From Candidatus Nanoarchaeia archaeon (GTDB lineage: Archaea; Nanobdellota; Nanobdellia; Woesearchaeales; SKGA01): DNA of 49,267 nt. Location of the stretch: assembly GCA_028691765.1 (NCBI GenBank), contig JAQUYS010000004.1:1-49267 (forward strand). The letters are read 5' to 3'. Positions 18,063 through 26,651 of this stretch are shown piece by piece (position 1 is the stretch's first letter; every line of letters begins with the position of its first letter). The notes under the pieces are model-generated. The model saw only the letters and a list, made by a program, of their open reading frames with translations, had not been told where the DNA came from and ran no database searches. The position numbers and the translations under genes are program-made.

Positions 18063-18752
18063 ATGACAAAACAACACTTAAAACGATTAGCAAGTCCAAA
18101 AAGTTGGAGTATTAAAAAGAAAAATATAACTTTTACGACAAGACCCAATCCAGGACCACACAAATTATCTCTTCAAATGCCAATAACATTAATTTTAAGA
18201 GATTTGTTAAATGTGGCTAAAACTACAAAAGAAGTTAAATTTATTTTGAAAAATAAATCTTGTTTAATTGATGGTTCAGTTTGTCATGATTATAGACGAC
18301 CTGCAGGTTTAATGGATGTTATTTCGATTTCTTCAATAAATGCTTACTACAGAATGTTAATTAATGCTAAAAATAAATTGTATTTAGTTCCAATAAGCAA
18401 AGAAGAAAGTTCATTCAAATTAGTAAAAGTTTCTTCTAAAACCAATCTCAAAGGTGGAAAAATTCAATTAAATTTCTCAGATGGAAGAAATATGTTGATT
18501 GAGAACATAAAAAAATATTCTATTGGAGACACATTGAAAATAAATTTACCTGATCAAAAAATTTTAGAACATTATCCTTGTACATCTGGAGCTTCTGTAA
18601 TATTAACTTCAGGAACACATGTTGGTGAATTAGGAAATATAAAAGAATCTAAAGATTCAATTATAACTATCCAAACTGAAAACGGCGAATTTACTACTAA
18701 AAAACACTTCGCATTTGTTGTAGGAAAAACAAAACCAGTGATAACTTTATAG
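18063..18752 (+). CDS. rps4e: Ribosomal protein eS4
   Basis: Archaeal/eukaryotic small-subunit protein absent from bacteria. The N-terminus HLKRLASPKSWSIKKK is diagnostic, followed by an S4-like RNA-binding domain (RDLLNVAKTTKEVKFILKNKSCLIDG) and a KOW region near the C-terminus (GTHVGELGNIKE). At 229 aa it is of normal length. Confidence 0.96.
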   Translation: MTKQHLKRLASPKSWSIKKKNITFTTRPNPGPHKLSLQMPITLILRDLLNVAKTTKEVKFILKNKSCLIDGSVCHDYRRPAGLMDVISISSINAYYRMLINAKNKLYLVPISKEESSFKLVKVSSKTNLKGGKIQLNFSDGRNMLIENIKKYSIGDTLKINLPDQKILEHYPCTSGASVILTSGTHVGELGNIKESKDSIITIQTENGEFTTKKHFAFVVGKTKPVITL

Positions 18753-18762
18753 GTGTATCAAA

Positions 18763-19278
18763 ATGAACGTGATGAAAAAAATAAAAATCGATAAACTGAC
18801 TTTAAACATTGGTGCAGGTAAAGATGCAACTATGTTAAAAAAAGCAGTTAAATTATTAAAACACATAACTAATGTTGATCCAGTTCAAACTATAACTCAA
18901 AAAAGATTGGCTGCTTGGGGATTAAGACCAGGATTACCTATAGGTGCAAAAATAACTTTAAGAGATGAAGCTGTCGTTAATGAATTAGTAAAACGTTTAT
19001 TTGCAGCAAGAGATAATAAGTTAAAACCTGAATGTTTTGATAATTATGGAAATATTTCCTTCGGTATTCACGAATATGTTGATATACCTGGAGTTAAATA
19101 TGAAACTGAATTAGGAATTTTGGGATTACAAGTTTCAATCACTTTATCTAGACCAGGATTCAGAGTGAAAAGACGTAAAATCCAAAAAACATCCATTGGA
19201 AAAACACATTTAATAACACAAGAAGAAGCAATTTCTTTTGCAAAAGAAAACTTTGGAATTGCTTTAGAGGAGGATTAA
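18763..19278 (+). CDS. rpl5: Ribosomal protein uL5
   Basis: Binds 5S rRNA and contacts the P-site tRNA. Recognised from [49 protein letters not shown] and the C-terminal [17 protein letters not shown]. At 171 aa it is typical. GGTGTATCAAA precedes the start, and uS14 follows within two bases. Confidence 0.96.
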   Translation: MNVMKKIKIDKLTLNIGAGKDATMLKKAVKLLKHITNVDPVQTITQKRLAAWGLRPGLPIGAKITLRDEAVVNELVKRLFAARDNKLKPECFDNYGNISFGIHEYVDIPGVKYETELGILGLQVSITLSRPGFRVKRRKIQKTSIGKTHLITQEEAISFAKENFGIALEED

Positions 19279-19279
19279 A

Positions 19280-19510
19280 ATGACTACTTCCGATCATACA
19301 AAAATGTTGAAACAAATTGGCATCAAGCCAGGAAAATATCAAAAATACTTGAAACACAATGTTCCAAGAGATCGTAAATTCGGTCAATCCACCAAAAAAT
19401 GTAAATTGTGCGGCAGAACCGGTGCACATGTAGCAAAATACGGTTTAGATGTATGCAGACACTGTTTTAGAGAAAACGCCCTAGAATTAGGTTTTAAAAA
19501 GTTTAGTTGA
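19280..19510 (+). CDS. rps14: Ribosomal protein uS14, zinc-binding form
   Basis: Small-subunit head protein. Zinc ligands are the two CxxC pairs CKLC and CRHC around [14 protein letters not shown]. At 76 aa it is somewhat longer at the N-terminus than many archaeal forms of about 55 aa. The GAGGAGG ribosome binding site lies at the uL5 coding end. It ends in TGA, showing that TGA is a stop here. Confidence 0.94.
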   Translation: MTTSDHTKMLKQIGIKPGKYQKYLKHNVPRDRKFGQSTKKCKLCGRTGAHVAKYGLDVCRHCFRENALELGFKKFS

Positions 19511-19518
19511 GGTTAAAA

Positions 19519-19911
19519 ATGTCACTTAATGATCCATTAGCAAATGTGTTGTCAAAAATAAGCAACGCTACAAAAATAGGAAAGTTTGAAGTACTTGTTG
19601 AAAACAATTCAAATTTAATAAAAAAAGTTTTATCAATTATGAAAGACTCCAAATATATTACAAGTGTTGAAGAAATTGAAGATTCAAAAGGTAACTTTCT
19701 TAAAATTATTTTAAGTGGAAACTTAAATAATTGTGGAGTTATAAAACCAAGATTTGCAGTAAAACTTGAAGATTATGAAAAATTTGAAAAAAGATTTTTA
19801 TTAGCTAAAAATTTCGGATTTTTATTAGTTTCAACAAATCAAGGTTTAATGACTCATAATGAAGCTAAAGATAAAAATTTAGGAGGAAAACTCATTAGCT
19901 TTTGCTATTGA
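19519..19911 (+). CDS. rps8: Ribosomal protein uS8
   Basis: Central-domain 16S-binding protein, recognised from NDPLANVLSKISNATKIGK and the C-terminal LLVSTNQGLMTHNEAKDKNLGGKLISFCY. I choose the ATG at 19519 because GAGGT lies just before it; a TTG at 19507 would overlap the uS14 stop and include that site. Confidence 0.94.
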   Translation: MSLNDPLANVLSKISNATKIGKFEVLVENNSNLIKKVLSIMKDSKYITSVEEIEDSKGNFLKIILSGNLNNCGVIKPRFAVKLEDYEKFEKRFLLAKNFGFLLVSTNQGLMTHNEAKDKNLGGKLISFCY

Positions 19912-19922
19912 GATAATTTAAA

Positions 19923-20471
19923 ATGTCTCAAACAAAAAATTCAGAAACATTCTCTATACCTAAAGGAATAACTTGTTCCATACAAAACGGAATAGTAACA
20001 TTCAAAGGTCCTAAAGGAGAAGTCTCAAAATCATTCCTTCACACATTAATAAAATTAAATTTGAATGAAGATAAAATTGAATTAACAACTGAAAAAGTAA
20101 GACAAACTGAAAAAAAATTGTTAAATACATTTCTATCGCTATTGAAAAATTTAGTTAAAGGTGTTTCCGAAGGACACATGTACAAATTAAAAATTTGTTC
20201 AGGTCATTTCCCAATGAATGTCTCTTTAAAAAACAACGTTTTAGAAATAAAGAATTTTATTGGTGAAGCAGTTCCAAGAAAATGTGCATTGAATTCAAAT
20301 GCAGAAGTAAAATTAGATGGTAATTTCATAACTGTTTTTGGTATTGACAAAGAACTAGTTTCTCAAGTAGCGGCCTCAATAGAGAAAACAACTCGTAGAA
20401 ATGGTTTTGATAAACGTATATTCCAAGATGGAATTTACATTATTGAAAAAGACGGTAAGAAAATCGAATAG
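19923..20471 (+). CDS. rpl6: Ribosomal protein uL6
   Basis: Large-subunit protein near the GTPase centre, made of two related domains. Features are IPKGITCSIQNGIVTFKGPKGEVSK, KNLVKGVSEGHMYKLKI and the C-terminal RRNGFDKRIFQDGIYIIEKDGK. At 182 aa it is the archaeal length. It follows uS8 by 11 bases. Confidence 0.95.
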   Translation: MSQTKNSETFSIPKGITCSIQNGIVTFKGPKGEVSKSFLHTLIKLNLNEDKIELTTEKVRQTEKKLLNTFLSLLKNLVKGVSEGHMYKLKICSGHFPMNVSLKNNVLEIKNFIGEAVPRKCALNSNAEVKLDGNFITVFGIDKELVSQVAASIEKTTRRNGFDKRIFQDGIYIIEKDGKKIE

Positions 20472-20479
20472 GTGTTATT

Positions 20480-21019
20480 ATGATACAAAAATTTATAGAA
20501 CTTCGTAAAAAGTTAAAATCCAAAAAACCAGTATTCAAAACACATGATTCTCACAAAAAGAAACGTGTGGGTGATGGTTGGAGAAGACCTAAAGGAAGAC
20601 AAAACAAAATGCGATTACATAGAAAAGGATATGCTAGAGATTGTTCAACAGGATTCGGTTCTCCATCGATGGTTAAAGGTTTATCGCCAACAGGTTTAAC
20701 TCAAAATATAATTCATTCAGTAAACGATTTCGAATGTTTAGAACCATCTAAAGATGGAATCATTATTTCAGGCCCAATGGGTATGAAAAAGAAAACGGAA
20801 TTGTTGGATTTTGCAGTTAGTAAAGGATTCAAAATTTTAAATTTAAATGTTGATAAGTTCAAAGAAACATATAATAAAATGTTGGAAAATAAAAAAGAAC
20901 AAAAATCTAAACTAAATAAGAAAAAATCCGAAAAACAAAAAATTGCAGCAAAACCAAAAAAGGAAACCAAATCAACAGAATCTGAAAAAACAGAAGATCA
21001 AAAAGGTGACAACAAATGA
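20480..21019 (+). CDS. rpl32e: Ribosomal protein eL32 with extended lysine-rich tail
   Basis: Archaeal/eukaryotic large-subunit protein. The core is clear: GDGWRRPKGRQNKMRLHRKGYARDCSTGFGSP and VKGLSPTGL. About 45 C-terminal residues after the core are almost only K, E, S and T, making it longer (179 aa) than the usual 130-odd. The very end (KGDNK) is identical in DNA to the end of uL22 and carries the GGTGAC ribosome binding site for eL19, which overlaps by four bases. Confidence 0.94.
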   Translation: MIQKFIELRKKLKSKKPVFKTHDSHKKKRVGDGWRRPKGRQNKMRLHRKGYARDCSTGFGSPSMVKGLSPTGLTQNIIHSVNDFECLEPSKDGIIISGPMGMKKKTELLDFAVSKGFKILNLNVDKFKETYNKMLENKKEQKSKLNKKKSEKQKIAAKPKKETKSTESEKTEDQKGDNK

Positions 21020-21468
21020 AATTGTCTGTTCAAAAGAAAATTGCAAGTAAACTATTGAAGTGTTCACTTAAAAGAGTGAAAATTTCTCCAGATAGATTAT
21101 CGGATGTTAGTAAAGCGATAACAAGAAATGACATGTCTGATTTAGTTAATCAAGGAATAGTCGTTAAAGCTCCAGTAAAAGGGGTATCTCGAGTTAGAGC
21201 AAATCACAAAGCAAAACAAAAACGTAAAGGATTACAAAAAGGTCCAGGAAAACACAAAGGAAAAATAACTAGTAGAACTCCTTCGAAAGAAGCATGGATG
21301 ACCAAAATAAGATTACTAAGAACTTTTTTGAAAGAATTGAAAGAAAAAGAACTTTTGAATGCTGAAAATTATAAAAACCTTTATAGAAAATCAAAAGGTG
21401 GTTTTTTCAGAAATAAACGTCACATGAAAATCTACATAGATGAACACAATCTTGTGAGGAAGGGATAA
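21016..21468 (+). CDS. rpl19e: Ribosomal protein eL19
   Basis: Archaeal/eukaryotic large-subunit protein forming an inter-subunit bridge. Recognised from VQKKIASKLLKCSLKRVKISPDRLSDVSKAITR and the C-terminal LYRKSKGGFFRNKRHMKIYIDEHNL. At 150 aa it is standard. It overlaps eL32 by four bases. Confidence 0.96.
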   Translation: MKLSVQKKIASKLLKCSLKRVKISPDRLSDVSKAITRNDMSDLVNQGIVVKAPVKGVSRVRANHKAKQKRKGLQKGPGKHKGKITSRTPSKEAWMTKIRLLRTFLKELKEKELLNAENYKNLYRKSKGGFFRNKRHMKIYIDEHNLVRKG

Positions 21469-21470
21469 TT

Positions 21471-22022
21471 ATGGCAAAAAATAGCATATTCACTGTCGCA
21501 TACAGACGAAAAAGAGAAGGTAAAACTAATTATAAAAAACGATTAACGTTATTAAAAAGTAATTTAACTCGGTTAGTTATCCGAAAAACAAATACCGAAA
21601 TAGTTTTACAATTAGTTAATTATGATCAAGATGGAGATAAAGTAGTTGCTACAGTTCCATCTAAAAAGTTAATCAAGTTTGGTTGGGATTATAGTAAGAA
21701 ATCCATTCCTGCAGCATATTTAACTGGTTTGTTGTTAGCAAAAATGGCCAAAACTAAAAATGTAACTGAAGCTGTTTTAGATTTAGGATTACAAACACCT
21801 GAACAAAAATCAAAAGTTTATGCTGCATTAAAAGGCGCAATTGATGGTGGTTTAAATATTCCTGCAGATGAAAAAGTTTTTCCTGATGAATCAAGAATAA
21901 AAGGCGAGCACATATCAAAAATGTCCGACCTACCTTTATTCAGCAAATACAAATCTAAAAAATTAGATGTAACTAAAATGCCAACTGTTTTTGAAGCAGT
22001 TAAAAAGAAAATTATGGAGTAA
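21471..22022 (+). CDS. rpl18: Ribosomal protein uL18
   Basis: 5S rRNA-binding protein of the archaeal/eukaryotic L5 type. The N-terminus AYRRKREGKTNYKKRLTLLKS and central VLDLGLQTPEQKSKVYAALKGAIDGGLNIP are diagnostic. It starts two bases after eL19, with GAGGAAGGGA at the junction as ribosome binding site. Confidence 0.95.
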   Translation: MAKNSIFTVAYRRKREGKTNYKKRLTLLKSNLTRLVIRKTNTEIVLQLVNYDQDGDKVVATVPSKKLIKFGWDYSKKSIPAAYLTGLLLAKMAKTKNVTEAVLDLGLQTPEQKSKVYAALKGAIDGGLNIPADEKVFPDESRIKGEHISKMSDLPLFSKYKSKKLDVTKMPTVFEAVKKKIME

Positions 22023-22027
22023 TCAAA

Positions 22028-22801
22028 ATGAAACAAAACGACTCACAAAAAAACAGACTCCCTCAAAATTTTGACGATGCTACAGCTAGTTTAGAAGCAT
22101 GGGTACCTAAAACCGAATTAGGAAAGAAAGTAAAATCTGGAGAAATAAAATCCATAGATGAAATCTTAAATACAGGTATGCGAATTTTAGAACCTGAAAT
22201 TGTAGACACATTATTAACTCTAAAAAGTGAATTATTGTTAATAGGTCAAGCTAAAGGTAAATTCGGTGGAGGTCAAAGAAGAGTATTTAGACAAACACAG
22301 AAAAAAACCAGAGAAGGTAACAAACCTAAATTTGCAACGATGGCAGTTGTAGGCGATAGTGATGGTCATGTAGGAATAGGTTTTGGAAAATCTAAAGAAA
22401 CCGTTCCCGCAAGAGAAAAAGCTCTAAGACAAGCAAAATTAAATGTAATTGCAGTAAGAAGAGGAAGTGGTTCATGGGAAGAAGATTCAAATCAACCTCA
22501 TTCAATACCATTTGCAGTAGAAGGTTCTTGTGGTTCATATAGAATAAAATTAATGTCTGCTCCAAAAGGTAAAGGTTTAGTTTGTGATAAAGAAATTGCG
22601 AAAATATTAAAACTAGCAGGAGTTAAAAATGTTTGGGCAAGATCTCAAGGACAAACAAAAAATAAAATAAATGTTATAACTGCTACAATGCAAGCATTAA
22701 AAAAATTATCAAGAACAAGAATTATGCCTGAACACGTAGGATTCTTATCCATTGCAGAAAGTTCAATAAATAAATCACAAAAGGTGGATTCAAATGAGTA
22801 A
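22028..22801 (+). CDS. rps5: Ribosomal protein uS5
   Basis: Small-subunit accuracy protein at the mRNA entry. The core GDSDGHVGIGFGKSKETVPAREKALRQAKLNVIAVRRGSGSWE and the second half SAPKGKGLVCDKEIAKILKLAGVKNVWARSQGQT are typical. At 257 aa with an archaeal N-terminal extension it is slightly long. It overlaps uL30 by eight bases. Confidence 0.95.
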   Translation: MKQNDSQKNRLPQNFDDATASLEAWVPKTELGKKVKSGEIKSIDEILNTGMRILEPEIVDTLLTLKSELLLIGQAKGKFGGGQRRVFRQTQKKTREGNKPKFATMAVVGDSDGHVGIGFGKSKETVPAREKALRQAKLNVIAVRRGSGSWEEDSNQPHSIPFAVEGSCGSYRIKLMSAPKGKGLVCDKEIAKILKLAGVKNVWARSQGQTKNKINVITATMQALKKLSRTRIMPEHVGFLSIAESSINKSQKVDSNE

Positions 22802-23165
22802 ATTAGCAGTAATTTTAATAAGAGGGTTAGTTGGAATTCGTAGAGATATAAGAGAAACTTTATATTTTTTAAATTTAAAGAAAAAACACACATGTGTTGT
22901 TGTAGAAGACACACCAACTTATCGGGGTATGCTCAAAAAAGTTGAAAACTTTACAACATATGGTGAAATTTCAGAAGAAACTATCAAGTTATTAAAAGAA
23001 AAAAGAGAAGTAAAATTAAAAGATGGAACAATTAAAAAATTTTATTCGCTTGCACCTCCTGTAAAAGGATTTGAAAGAAAAGGAATAAAAAAATCATTTG
23101 TTGTTGGTGGAGCTCTAGGATATAGAGGCGAAAACATAAATGAATTGATTTCCAAAATGATATGA
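22794..23165 (+). CDS. rpl30: Ribosomal protein uL30, short
   Basis: Large-subunit protein with the ferredoxin-like pattern LAVILIRGLVGIRRDIRETLYFLNLKKKHTCVVVEDTPTYRGMLKKVENF. Archaeal uL30 is commonly about 150 aa; this is 123 aa, with a shortened C-terminal region that still ends in GGALGYRGENINELI. The start lies inside the uS5 end, with AAGGTGG as ribosome binding site. Confidence 0.93.
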   Translation: MSKLAVILIRGLVGIRRDIRETLYFLNLKKKHTCVVVEDTPTYRGMLKKVENFTTYGEISEETIKLLKEKREVKLKDGTIKKFYSLAPPVKGFERKGIKKSFVVGGALGYRGENINELISKMI

Positions 23166-23175
23166 GGTATTCAAA

Positions 23176-23631
23176 ATGACAACTAATCATCGTAAAAAAA
23201 GTTCAAGACATCGAGGTTCCTGGACACATGGCCATGGTGAAAAGAAAAAACACCGAGGGGCAGGTAGTCGTGGAGGTCGTGGAAATGCAGGTTCTGGTAA
23301 AAGAGGAGATGCAAAAAAACCATCTTTTTGGAAAATCAAAAATCGTGAAGGTAAACACGGATTTACAAATCCGACTAAAAAATTAGTTGTTGCGGCAACA
23401 ATTGCACAATTAAATACAAATATTCATTATTTAATTGAAAATCAAATGGCAAAACAAGAAGGTAAATTGTTCCTTGTAGACTTATCTGCATTAGGCGTGG
23501 ATAAGTTAATAGCTACAGGTGATCCAAAATTTGCTTTCAAAATTGTTGTTAAAAGCGCAACTGACGCAGCTGTTGAAAAAATAAAGGCAGCTGGTGGAAC
23601 AATTGAACTAGAAAACGCTAGTTCAGAATAA
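23176..23631 (+). CDS. rpl15: Ribosomal protein uL15
   Basis: Large-subunit assembly protein. The glycine/arginine-rich N-terminus (SSRHRGSWTHGHGEKKKHRGAGSRGGRGNAGSGKRG) and the archaeal L27a-like core are clear. It is the last ribosomal gene of the uninterrupted string; a T-rich stretch and a new promoter separate it from secY. Confidence 0.95.
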   Translation: MTTNHRKKSSRHRGSWTHGHGEKKKHRGAGSRGGRGNAGSGKRGDAKKPSFWKIKNREGKHGFTNPTKKLVVAATIAQLNTNIHYLIENQMAKQEGKLFLVDLSALGVDKLIATGDPKFAFKIVVKSATDAAVEKIKAAGGTIELENASSE

Positions 23632-23675
23632 TTTTATTTTTTATTTTTTAATACGGGAAGATTTTTAAATAAGTT
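23632..23675 (+). promoter_or_regulatory. T-rich terminator then promoter before secY
   Basis: TTTTATTTTTTATTTTTTAA directly follows the uL15 stop and looks like a U-rich archaeal terminator. A TATA-like TTTTTAAATAAG follows at about 23660-23672, so secY can start its own transcript. Confidence 0.5.
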
Positions 23676-23708
23676 CTTCCCCTTAAATGTATTTTAGGGT
23701 GTAAAAAT

Positions 23709-25097
23709 ATGACATTGATGCAAAACATTCTCAACATAATTCCGGAAGTTAAAGCTCCTAAAGAAAAAAAATTACCATTTGGTCAAAAGTTAAAATGGAC
23801 TGCCTTCGTTTTAATTCTGTTTTTTATATTAGGTGCAGTTCACTTATATGGTTTAGGTGCTAACGCATTATCTCAATTTGAGTTTCTATCCGTTGTATTA
23901 GGAGCTAGTTTCGGTTCAATAATTTCATTAGGTATTGGTCCCATTGTAACTGCATCCATCGTTTTACAATTATTAAATGGGGCAGGAATTTTAAATTTTG
24001 ATTTAACAACTCATCACGGTAAAGAAAGTTTTCAAGGAACCCAAAAATTATTAACATATTTTTTCATAATTTTAGAAGCATGCATATATGTTTTAATGGG
24101 AGGTTTATCCCCTAAAGTCGGAATTCATCCAGCCATATTGATAATTCAATTATGCATAGGTGCATTAATCATAATGTATTTAGATGAAGTAATAAACAAA
24201 TGGGGCTTTGGAAGTGGAATATCATTATTTATTGCAGCAGGAGTATCACAATCCATATTCATACAAGCATTAAGTCCGCTACACCCAGTTACAGCTGGAG
24301 TTTCAGATCCAAATACATATGTTGGAGCAATACCTCAAATATTCAAATCATTAACAATGGGAGATTCTTTAACCGTCGGTTTAAAATTAGCAGTATTGAT
24401 TGCAACAGTAGCTGTATTTTTAATTGTTGTTTTCGCACAAGCAATGAAAGTAGAAATTCCATTATCTTTTGGAAGAATAAGGGGACATGGAATAAGATGG
24501 CCTTTGAATTTTATTTACACTAGTGTAATTCCAGTTATTTTAGTTTCAGCATTAATTGCAAACATACAATTATTAGCGAGATTAGTTAGTAATGCAGGAA
24601 TTTCTTGGCTATCTTGGCTAGGAACTTTTTCAGGTGGTCAAGCAGTAGGAGGTCTTGCTGCATGGTTAACCAACGTTAATTTACTTAGTAAAATTGTTCA
24701 AGGAAATGTTGTTGCAATGGATTTCGCACAAGCTGGTGTTTACATGCTTATAATGATTGCAGGATCCGTATTATTTAGTTGGTTCTGGATGCAAACATCT
24801 GGATTAGATCCTCGTGCACAAGCCAAACAAATGATGGCATCAGGTTTACAAATTCCAGGATTTAGAAAAGATGCTCGAGTTTTAGAGCGATTATTAAAAA
24901 GATACATATATCCGTTAACAGTGATGGGAGGAATATTTATAGGATTCTTAGCATCAATAGCGAATATGACAGGGGCTTTAGGAAGTGGCACGGGATTATT
25001 ATTAACCGTTATGATTATTTACAAATTATATGAAGATGTAGCTAAACAACATCTTGAAGATATGAATCCAGCATTACGTAAAATGATGGGGAGATAA
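23709..25097 (+). CDS. secY: Preprotein translocase subunit SecY
   Basis: Channel of the Sec61/SecY translocon in the cytoplasmic membrane. About ten hydrophobic segments are visible, with the plug/TM2 region GASFGSIISLGIGPIVTASIVLQLLNG, the cytosolic loop containing RGHGIRWPLNF, and the C-terminal region WFWMQTSGLDPRAQAKQMMASGLQIPGFRKD. At 462 aa it is normal. It lies after uL15 as in most archaea, but adenylate kinase, which often follows, is absent; a DUF106 gene follows within four bases. Confidence 0.97.
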   Translation: MTLMQNILNIIPEVKAPKEKKLPFGQKLKWTAFVLILFFILGAVHLYGLGANALSQFEFLSVVLGASFGSIISLGIGPIVTASIVLQLLNGAGILNFDLTTHHGKESFQGTQKLLTYFFIILEACIYVLMGGLSPKVGIHPAILIIQLCIGALIIMYLDEVINKWGFGSGISLFIAAGVSQSIFIQALSPLHPVTAGVSDPNTYVGAIPQIFKSLTMGDSLTVGLKLAVLIATVAVFLIVVFAQAMKVEIPLSFGRIRGHGIRWPLNFIYTSVIPVILVSALIANIQLLARLVSNAGISWLSWLGTFSGGQAVGGLAAWLTNVNLLSKIVQGNVVAMDFAQAGVYMLIMIAGSVLFSWFWMQTSGLDPRAQAKQMMASGLQIPGFRKDARVLERLLKRYIYPLTVMGGIFIGFLASIANMTGALGSGTGLLLTVMIIYKLYEDVAKQHLEDMNPALRKMMGR

Positions 25098-25101
25098 ATA
25101 A

Positions 25102-25884
25102 ATGTCAGGAATGAGTTCAATTTTAAATCCTGTATTAAATCCCTTATTAAATTTAAACCCTTTTTGGGTTATTTTTATTGTTTCTATAATTGTTTCTATA
25201 ATTACAACATTAATATACAAATACACAACTGATCAAAAAAAATTAAAAGAATTAAAAAAAGAAACAAAATCTTGTCAAGAAAAATTAAAATTGAATTCTT
25301 CTAATCCTGAAAAGAGCCTTCAAATTCAAGGAGAAATGATGAAATTAAATGTGGAGTATATGAAATCTTCATTTAAACCCATGTTTTTTACAATCATACC
25401 TGTTCTTTTATTTTTTGGATGGTTAGGCGCAAACTTAGCATTTATACCCTTACAACCAGATGTGCCTTTTTCAATTAATGTAACCTTAATGGAAAATGTG
25501 CAAGCAGAAATTTCTTTAATATTACCTTCAGAATTATCTATGAATGATGAAGAAACCAAAACAGCACAGATAAATTTAGGGTGGCAAGGAATTAAAGGAC
25601 CTGCGGGACAATATGATTTAATACTTAAAAATGAAGAAACGCAAGAAGAACAAATAATTTCCGTATTAATAACTGAAGAACAAAAATATTTAGATCCTTT
25701 AAAAGAATTAAAATCCCCCACGTTCAAAAAAATAGTCGTCAATCAACAAAAATTATTACCTTTCAAAGGAATTGTATTATTAGAAAATATTTTCTGGATA
25801 GGTAATTTTGGATGGTTAGGTGCATATATTTTATTCTCTCTAATTTTCTCCACATTGTTAAGAAAATTATTAAAAATAGCTTAA
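25102..25884 (+). CDS. DUF106/TMCO1-like membrane protein (YidC/Oxa1/EMC3 superfamily)
   Basis: Probable membrane-protein insertase subunit. Three membrane spans are visible: around FWVIFIVSIIVSIITTLIY near residue 20, FFTIIPVLLFFGWLGANLAF near 95, and WLGAYILFSLIFSTLLRKLL at the end. A charged cytosolic coiled-coil hairpin (KKLKELKKETKSCQEKLK) follows the first span, as in the Ylp1/TMCO1 family. An extracytoplasmic beta-rich segment separates spans 2 and 3. Coupling to secY (four bases apart) fits a role in membrane insertion. Confidence 0.85.
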   Translation: MSGMSSILNPVLNPLLNLNPFWVIFIVSIIVSIITTLIYKYTTDQKKLKELKKETKSCQEKLKLNSSNPEKSLQIQGEMMKLNVEYMKSSFKPMFFTIIPVLLFFGWLGANLAFIPLQPDVPFSINVTLMENVQAEISLILPSELSMNDEETKTAQINLGWQGIKGPAGQYDLILKNEETQEEQIISVLITEEQKYLDPLKELKSPTFKKIVVNQQKLLPFKGIVLLENIFWIGNFGWLGAYILFSLIFSTLLRKLLKIA

Positions 25885-25901
25885 AACTAAGCAACATACA
25901 C

Positions 25902-25915
25902 GAATATTTATAAAT
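25902..25915 (+). promoter_or_regulatory. Promoter of eL34 gene
   Basis: ATATTTATAAATGAA lies about 60 bases upstream of the eL34 start and is followed by TTTGTTTTCT. Nearly the same arrangement precedes uS2 at 32224-32248, suggesting a shared ribosomal-protein promoter type. Confidence 0.55.
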
Positions 25916-25973
25916 GAACTTTGTTTTCTATACTTTTACATACTAGACAAAAAAATGAAATAGAGGTTATATT

Positions 25974-26264
25974 ATGCCAAGAGGTATGTTTAAGTCAAGA
26001 ACGTTTCGTAGAATATTTAAAAAAGTTCCAGGAGGAGCAACAGTTCTCCGTTACTTTAGAAGAAAACCAAGTGTAGCTCATTGTGGTAGATGTGGCGCTG
26101 AATTACAAGGAATACCGCGTGCAAATCCCAAAGATATGGCAAAGCTTTCAAAAACAGAAAGAAGGCCTGAAAGACCATTTGGTGGCGTTTTATGTTCAAA
26201 ATGTCTTAGAGACATTGTAAAATACGAAGCAAGAGAAGAGTCAGACAAAGAAAGTATGGATTAG
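25974..26264 (+). CDS. rpl34e: Ribosomal protein eL34
   Basis: Archaeal/eukaryotic large-subunit protein with a zinc ribbon: CGRC near residue 40 and CSKC near 79, the first followed by GAELQGIPRANPKDMAKLSKTERRPERPFGG. At 96 aa it is normal. It has its own promoter and GAGGT ribosome binding site. In other archaea a cytidylate kinase usually follows; here eL14 does. Confidence 0.94.
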   Translation: MPRGMFKSRTFRRIFKKVPGGATVLRYFRRKPSVAHCGRCGAELQGIPRANPKDMAKLSKTERRPERPFGGVLCSKCLRDIVKYEAREESDKESMD

Positions 26265-26283
26265 ATTATTCTTTTCCATCTCA

Positions 26284-26305
26284 GTAAGTTAAGGTAACTA
26301 CTTAC
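26284..26305 (+). promoter_or_regulatory. Alternative hairpins in the eL14 leader
   Basis: GTAAGT (26284-26289) can pair with ACTTAC (26300-26305), while AGTTA (26287-26291) can pair with TAACT (26295-26299). The stems share bases 26287-26289, so they would have to rearrange or nest with strand slip. A strong GGAGGT ribosome binding site follows. A regulatory role is only suggested. Confidence 0.3.
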
Positions 26306-26329
26306 ACAAAAAACGAGAAGGAGGTCAAA

Positions 26330-26635
26330 ATGTTAAATCAAATTGGTCGTATATGCGTAAAAATTGCAGGCAGAGATGCAGGTAAAGAATGCGTGATTGT
26401 AGATATTTTAGACGATAATTATGTGTTAATTGATGGTGCAACAAGAAGAAGAAAATGCAATATTTCTCATCTTGAACCAACAAAAAAGATTTTAGAGTTA
26501 AAAAAGAATGCAGATCACAAAACAATTGAAGCATTATTTAAAGAAAATAATTTAGATTTTCGAACAGAAACAAAGAAAAAAACAATTGCTGCAAAACTTA
26601 AAAAACAACACATAAATCGAAAAACATCTAAATGA
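26330..26635 (+). CDS. rpl14e: Ribosomal protein eL14
   Basis: Archaeal/eukaryotic large-subunit protein with a KOW/SH3-like core: IGRICVKIAGRDAGKECVIVDILDDNYVLIDG and RRRKCNISHLEPT. At 101 aa it is typical. The near-perfect GGAGGT site upstream suggests high expression. TruB/Cbf5, often next in archaea, is not here; the gene converges with the winged-helix gene on the other strand. Confidence 0.94.
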   Translation: MLNQIGRICVKIAGRDAGKECVIVDILDDNYVLIDGATRRRKCNISHLEPTKKILELKKNADHKTIEALFKENNLDFRTETKKKTIAAKLKKQHINRKTSK

Positions 26636-26651
26636 TGTTTTTATTTTTTTA
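26636..26651. terminator. T-rich stretch between convergent genes
   Basis: The 16 bases between the eL14 stop and the opposing stop read TGTTTTTATTTTTTTA-like on the plus strand, an archaeal U-rich terminator for eL14. The minus-strand transcript has no comparable T run here. Confidence 0.4.

Noticed and set aside
25326-25742. Long antisense ORFs inside ribosomal and membrane-protein genes, such as this one and 17312-17656
   Set aside because: They mirror well-supported genes on the other strand and have no ribosome binding site or promoter.
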